Below are positions 5,300 through 7,347 of a DNA stretch of 7,347 nucleotides, piece after piece. This stretch comes from JAAUQA01 sp036351435 (GTDB lineage: Bacteria > Pseudomonadota > Gammaproteobacteria > Competibacterales > Competibacteraceae). The translations under genes and the position numbers were made by a program. The stretch lies in NCBI GenBank assembly GCA_036351435.1, contig JAZBPA010000105.1, positions 1-7,347 of the forward strand. The letters are read 5' to 3'. A model generated the notes under the pieces. It had not been told where the DNA came from. It did not search any database and saw only the letters and a list, made by a program, of their open reading frames with translations. Each line of letters begins with the position of its first letter. Position 1 is the first letter of the stretch.

Positions 5300-6124
5300 T
5301 TAGTCATTTTTGATGGCGGGCCGGCGCAGCAGCCAAACATCGCCGACCACCGGTTTATAGTCTTGGGTGCGCAGGGTGGCGGTCTCTAAAGCCTCGACCA
5401 CAAATCCGCAGTGCCGGGCCAGCGTCTGGATATAGTCCTGGCTGTGGGCGTAGCGCCCGCTCGATTGCAATGTCCAGTCACGTTGAGTCGTGCTTTCGAC
5501 GGTAAAGGCCAAATAAGCATCCGGCTTAAGCGCAGCAGAGCTGGCTTTGAGAAACGGTCTTAGATCACCCAGATAGACGAGTACATCGGCAGCAAAACAT
5601 AAATCGAATTCGCCCTGATGCTGGCGCAGAAAGTCCACAACGTCGGCTTCGATCAATTCATCGTAAACCCGGCGTTTACGGGCAATATCTAGCATCGCAG
5701 GGGACAAGTCGACGCCGATCAGTCGCTCTGCCAATAGCTCGAAAAGCGGTCCGCAAATGCCGGTTCCACAGCCTAGATCGACCGCTACCGAAACACCCCG
5801 ATCCATGTGTTGACCAACGATACTCCGCACCCGGTTTGGCGCGGCATAGGCCAACTCGACCATAAGGTGCTGATCAAATCGTTCGGCATAGTCATCGAAC
5901 AGTGCGCGTACATAGTTAGCGGGTGCTTTAGTGGTGCGCCAGCCGAGTCGAGCACACAATAAATGCATCTGGGTACCCAGCAAACGAACGATTTGCCAAG
6001 TGAGTACCAGCAGAATGCCGATCAGCCAAAAACCTTGTAGTACGAGGTGTGCATTGCCGGGTAGTTCAGGCAACAGATAAACGCCGAAACTACCCAGAAT
6101 GATTACGGCAAGCAATAAGCGCAA
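5300..6124 (-). CDS. Class I SAM-dependent methyltransferase with N-terminal membrane hairpin
   Basis: This 274-residue protein has a Rossmann methyltransferase domain from about residue 70. Motif I is VDLGCGTG (115-122), the acidic ribose-binding residue is D139 in IGVDLSPAMLDIARK, and FAADVLVYLGDL (177-188) is the post-motif IV region. The entry YVRALFDDYAERFDQHL (71-87) is typical of the COG4976 group (TPR-associated, NDUFAF5-like predicted methyltransferases). Those usually carry N-terminal TPRs; here there are instead two hydrophobic segments (about 3-18 and 28-50), so the enzyme is probably held at the inner membrane with the catalytic domain in the cytoplasm. The substrate is unknown. 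An in-frame TAG stands two codons before the TTG at 6124, so this TTG is the earliest possible start; the ribosome site is weak (GAAG 9 bases upstream). A shorter soluble form from the ATG at 5968 (M53) cannot be excluded. It lies 67 bases downstream of the repeat-protein gene and may share its transcript. Confidence 0.82.
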   Translation of the reverse strand: MRLLLAVIILGSFGVYLLPELPGNAHLVLQGFWLIGILLVLTWQIVRLLGTQMHLLCARLGWRTTKAPANYVRALFDDYAERFDQHLMVELAYAAPNRVRSIVGQHMDRGVSVAVDLGCGTGICGPLFELLAERLIGVDLSPAMLDIARKRRVYDELIEADVVDFLRQHQGEFDLCFAADVLVYLGDLRPFLKASSAALKPDAYLAFTVESTTQRDWTLQSSGRYAHSQDYIQTLARHCGFVVEALETATLRTQDYKPVVGDVWLLRRPAIKND

Positions 6125-6191
6125 TAGAGTCTACTTCAGCACGGGCGAGCCCAATTGATGCTTTGCACTCTATCTGGGCAAAGAGAACAAT

Positions 6192-6557
6192 CTACACGCT
6201 GGCCCAATTGCCAAACGATTCGAGGGTCTCACTCAAACCAACCAACTCTTTCTGGAGATTCGCAACACTCGATTGGGGCGTAACCTTTGCTAGATCGTCC
6301 TGCAACGCATCGATGGTATTTTTAAGCTGAATGACTTGCTGTGGCGATGGATCATTATTTTGATTCATCACGACCTGTAAGTTATCTGTGACATTTTTGA
6401 GGCCTTGCGTGAGATCTTGGAGGCCGTTGTCTAGTGTGGAGGTATTAATCTGATTGCCTAGCTGCCCTAATAGCTGTTGCCAAGCGCCCAATTTGTTGGC
6501 GTGGTTGTCGAGACGGTAGTCGTCTATCTCGTTGTTACTGCTATCATTGCTAACGCT
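6192..6557 (-). repeat. Tandem repeat unit 2 in the Gln/Asn-rich protein
   Basis: Unit 2 encodes residues 249-369 plus the stop and ends a few residues short of the full period. Many differences from unit 1 are synonymous in the conserved blocks, while the middle (about residues 301-335) has diverged at most positions. Confidence 0.85.
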
Positions 6558-7347
6558 TGCTGTACCATCAGACTGGAAAAAGTCGTCAACATCCAAATTG
6601 AGCGTCTCGCGTAAAGCACTCAACTCCTTTTGCAGATTCGCAACCGTTGATTGAGGCGTAACCTTCGCCAAGTTATCTTCCAAAGTGGCCATTGACTGAT
6701 TTAACAAGTTCCATTGCTGGGATGACAATTCATTGCCCTGATTCTTAAAAGTCTGCAAGCCCTCCATAACCATGTTAAGTCCTTGAGTGAGGTCTTGGGG
6801 GCCGTTATCTAGCTTAGAGGTGTTGAGCTGTTGGCCTAGCTGCCCTAACAGCTTCTGCCAAGTCCCCAGTACTTCGACGTGATTATCGAGACGATAATCT
6901 TCCTTTTTGTTGTCTCTGCTATCACTGCTAATGCTTGAATTATCGTCGTGAAGCTTTTGGACGTTATCCCACCCGTTCTGATCGTCGCGTTTGCCGTCGA
7001 AATCTACAATGGATGGTGCAATCTGCACTACCTGATTTGACGGCTGCTGGTTGGGTTGCGCGAAGTTCTGTAAGTTTTGTTGGACCCGTTGCTGTGCATC
7101 CTGCATATCCTGATGATAGCTGTCATTTTCTGGGCGGTTCATCCCTGCGATATAATCTAGTGTACCCATATCGGGTAAATCGATCCCATTCACGACCGCG
7201 TTACGTTGATCGTTATTCAGGCTCGCTTGACGGGTGAGCAACTGCAACGTCTTCTTGGTCTGTTGTACAGCAAGATGGGTCTGTCGCAAGGGGGTGTGCA
7301 ATTCCTTTTCCGCCTTGCGGTCCTCATTACGGAATAGATTGCTGATC
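6192..7347 (-). CDS. Gln/Asn-rich protein with two 126-residue tandem repeats, 5' end at or beyond window edge
   Basis: The frame is open from the window edge to the TAG at 6192-6194: at least 384 residues, of which the first visible ones read ISNLFRNEDRKAEKEL. A TTG at 7301 could be taken as a start, but the frame continues upstream with a sensible charged N-terminus, so a start at or beyond the edge is better. Numbered from the TTG codon, residues 1-40 are helical, 60-95 are Gln/Asn-rich, 123-248 are repeat 1 and 249-369 repeat 2. By hand count 69 of 112 aligned residues are identical with no gap. Each repeat has DYRLDNH, a W...LLGQLG helix, LDNG.QDLTQGL, and AKVTPQS.VANLQKEL. There is no Cys, no visible signal peptide and no membrane segment. 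I recognise no family. Its neighbourhood and composition fit a secreted or surface protein, possibly another type III cargo, but no motif proves this. Confidence 0.8.
   Translation of the reverse strand, partial: ISNLFRNEDRKAEKELHTPLRQTHLAVQQTKKTLQLLTRQASLNNDQRNAVVNGIDLPDMGTLDYIAGMNRPENDSYHQDMQDAQQRVQQNLQNFAQPNQQPSNQVVQIAPSIVDFDGKRDDQNGWDNVQKLHDDNSSISSDSRDNKKEDYRLDNHVEVLGTWQKLLGQLGQQLNTSKLDNGPQDLTQGLNMVMEGLQTFKNQGNELSSQQWNLLNQSMATLEDNLAKVTPQSTVANLQKELSALRETLNLDVDDFFQSDGTASVSNDSSNNEIDDYRLDNHANKLGAWQQLLGQLGNQINTSTLDNGLQDLTQGLKNVTDNLQVVMNQNNDPSPQQVIQLKNTIDALQDDLAKVTPQSSVANLQKELVGLSETLESFGNWASV
6558..6935 (-). repeat. Tandem repeat unit 1 (378 bases) in the Gln/Asn-rich protein
   Basis: Unit 1 encodes residues 123-248. 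At DNA level the match to unit 2 is in exact 378-base register: the + strand landmark CGCAAC occurs at 6639 and 6261. Conserved blocks are DYRLDNH and AKVTPQSTVANLQKEL. Confidence 0.85.

Noticed and set aside
1..7347. tRNA, rRNA, CRISPR array, insertion sequence or integrase gene
   Set aside because: No cloverleaf sequence, regularly spaced short repeats, transposase motif or terminal inverted repeats with target duplication were seen on either strand.

Overview
The window reads as chromosomal DNA of a Gram-negative proteobacterium, most likely a gammaproteobacterium; a methanotroph-like lineage is possible, but that is only an impression from protein style. It is tightly packed: seven protein genes, no RNA gene, no CRISPR array, no insertion sequence, and no gap as long as 300 bases. 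Four genes point right (positions 1-2362) and four point left if the open 5' end at the right edge is counted (2519-7347), so the two blocks converge on a 156-base gap.

Left block, + strand: a compact operon. It holds the C-terminal part of a TraB/PrgY-family membrane protein (5' end outside the window), a classic YbjQ/UPF0145 protein, a second divergent YbjQ-like protein with an N-terminal membrane anchor, and a membrane-anchored M48 zinc metalloprotease with an intact HEIAH site. Spacings are 10 and 5 bases, and then a 14-base overlap, which argues for co-transcription and translational coupling. The joint role is unknown; an envelope stress or membrane-protein quality-control job is a reasonable guess.

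Right block, - strand: this is the unusual part. A 159-residue acidic protein with the sequence pattern of a class I (CesT/Tir-type) type III secretion chaperone is followed after 67 bases by a 693-residue protein with no recognised family. Chaperone-then-cargo order, a Ser/Thr/Asn/Gln-rich N-terminus and multi-domain build make the large protein a strong candidate type III effector. By eye it has a duplicated N-terminal module, a central stretch (about residues 237-418) whose motif order and spacing resemble a eukaryotic-type RhoGAP domain, and a C-terminal coiled-coil region.

Upstream of the chaperone lie a class I SAM-dependent methyltransferase with an N-terminal membrane hairpin in place of the usual TPR region and, at the right edge, a cysteine-free Gln/Asn-rich protein built on two tandem 126-residue repeats. 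The latter may be a second secreted protein. No type III apparatus gene is in view, so the effector idea rests on the chaperone pattern and gene order.
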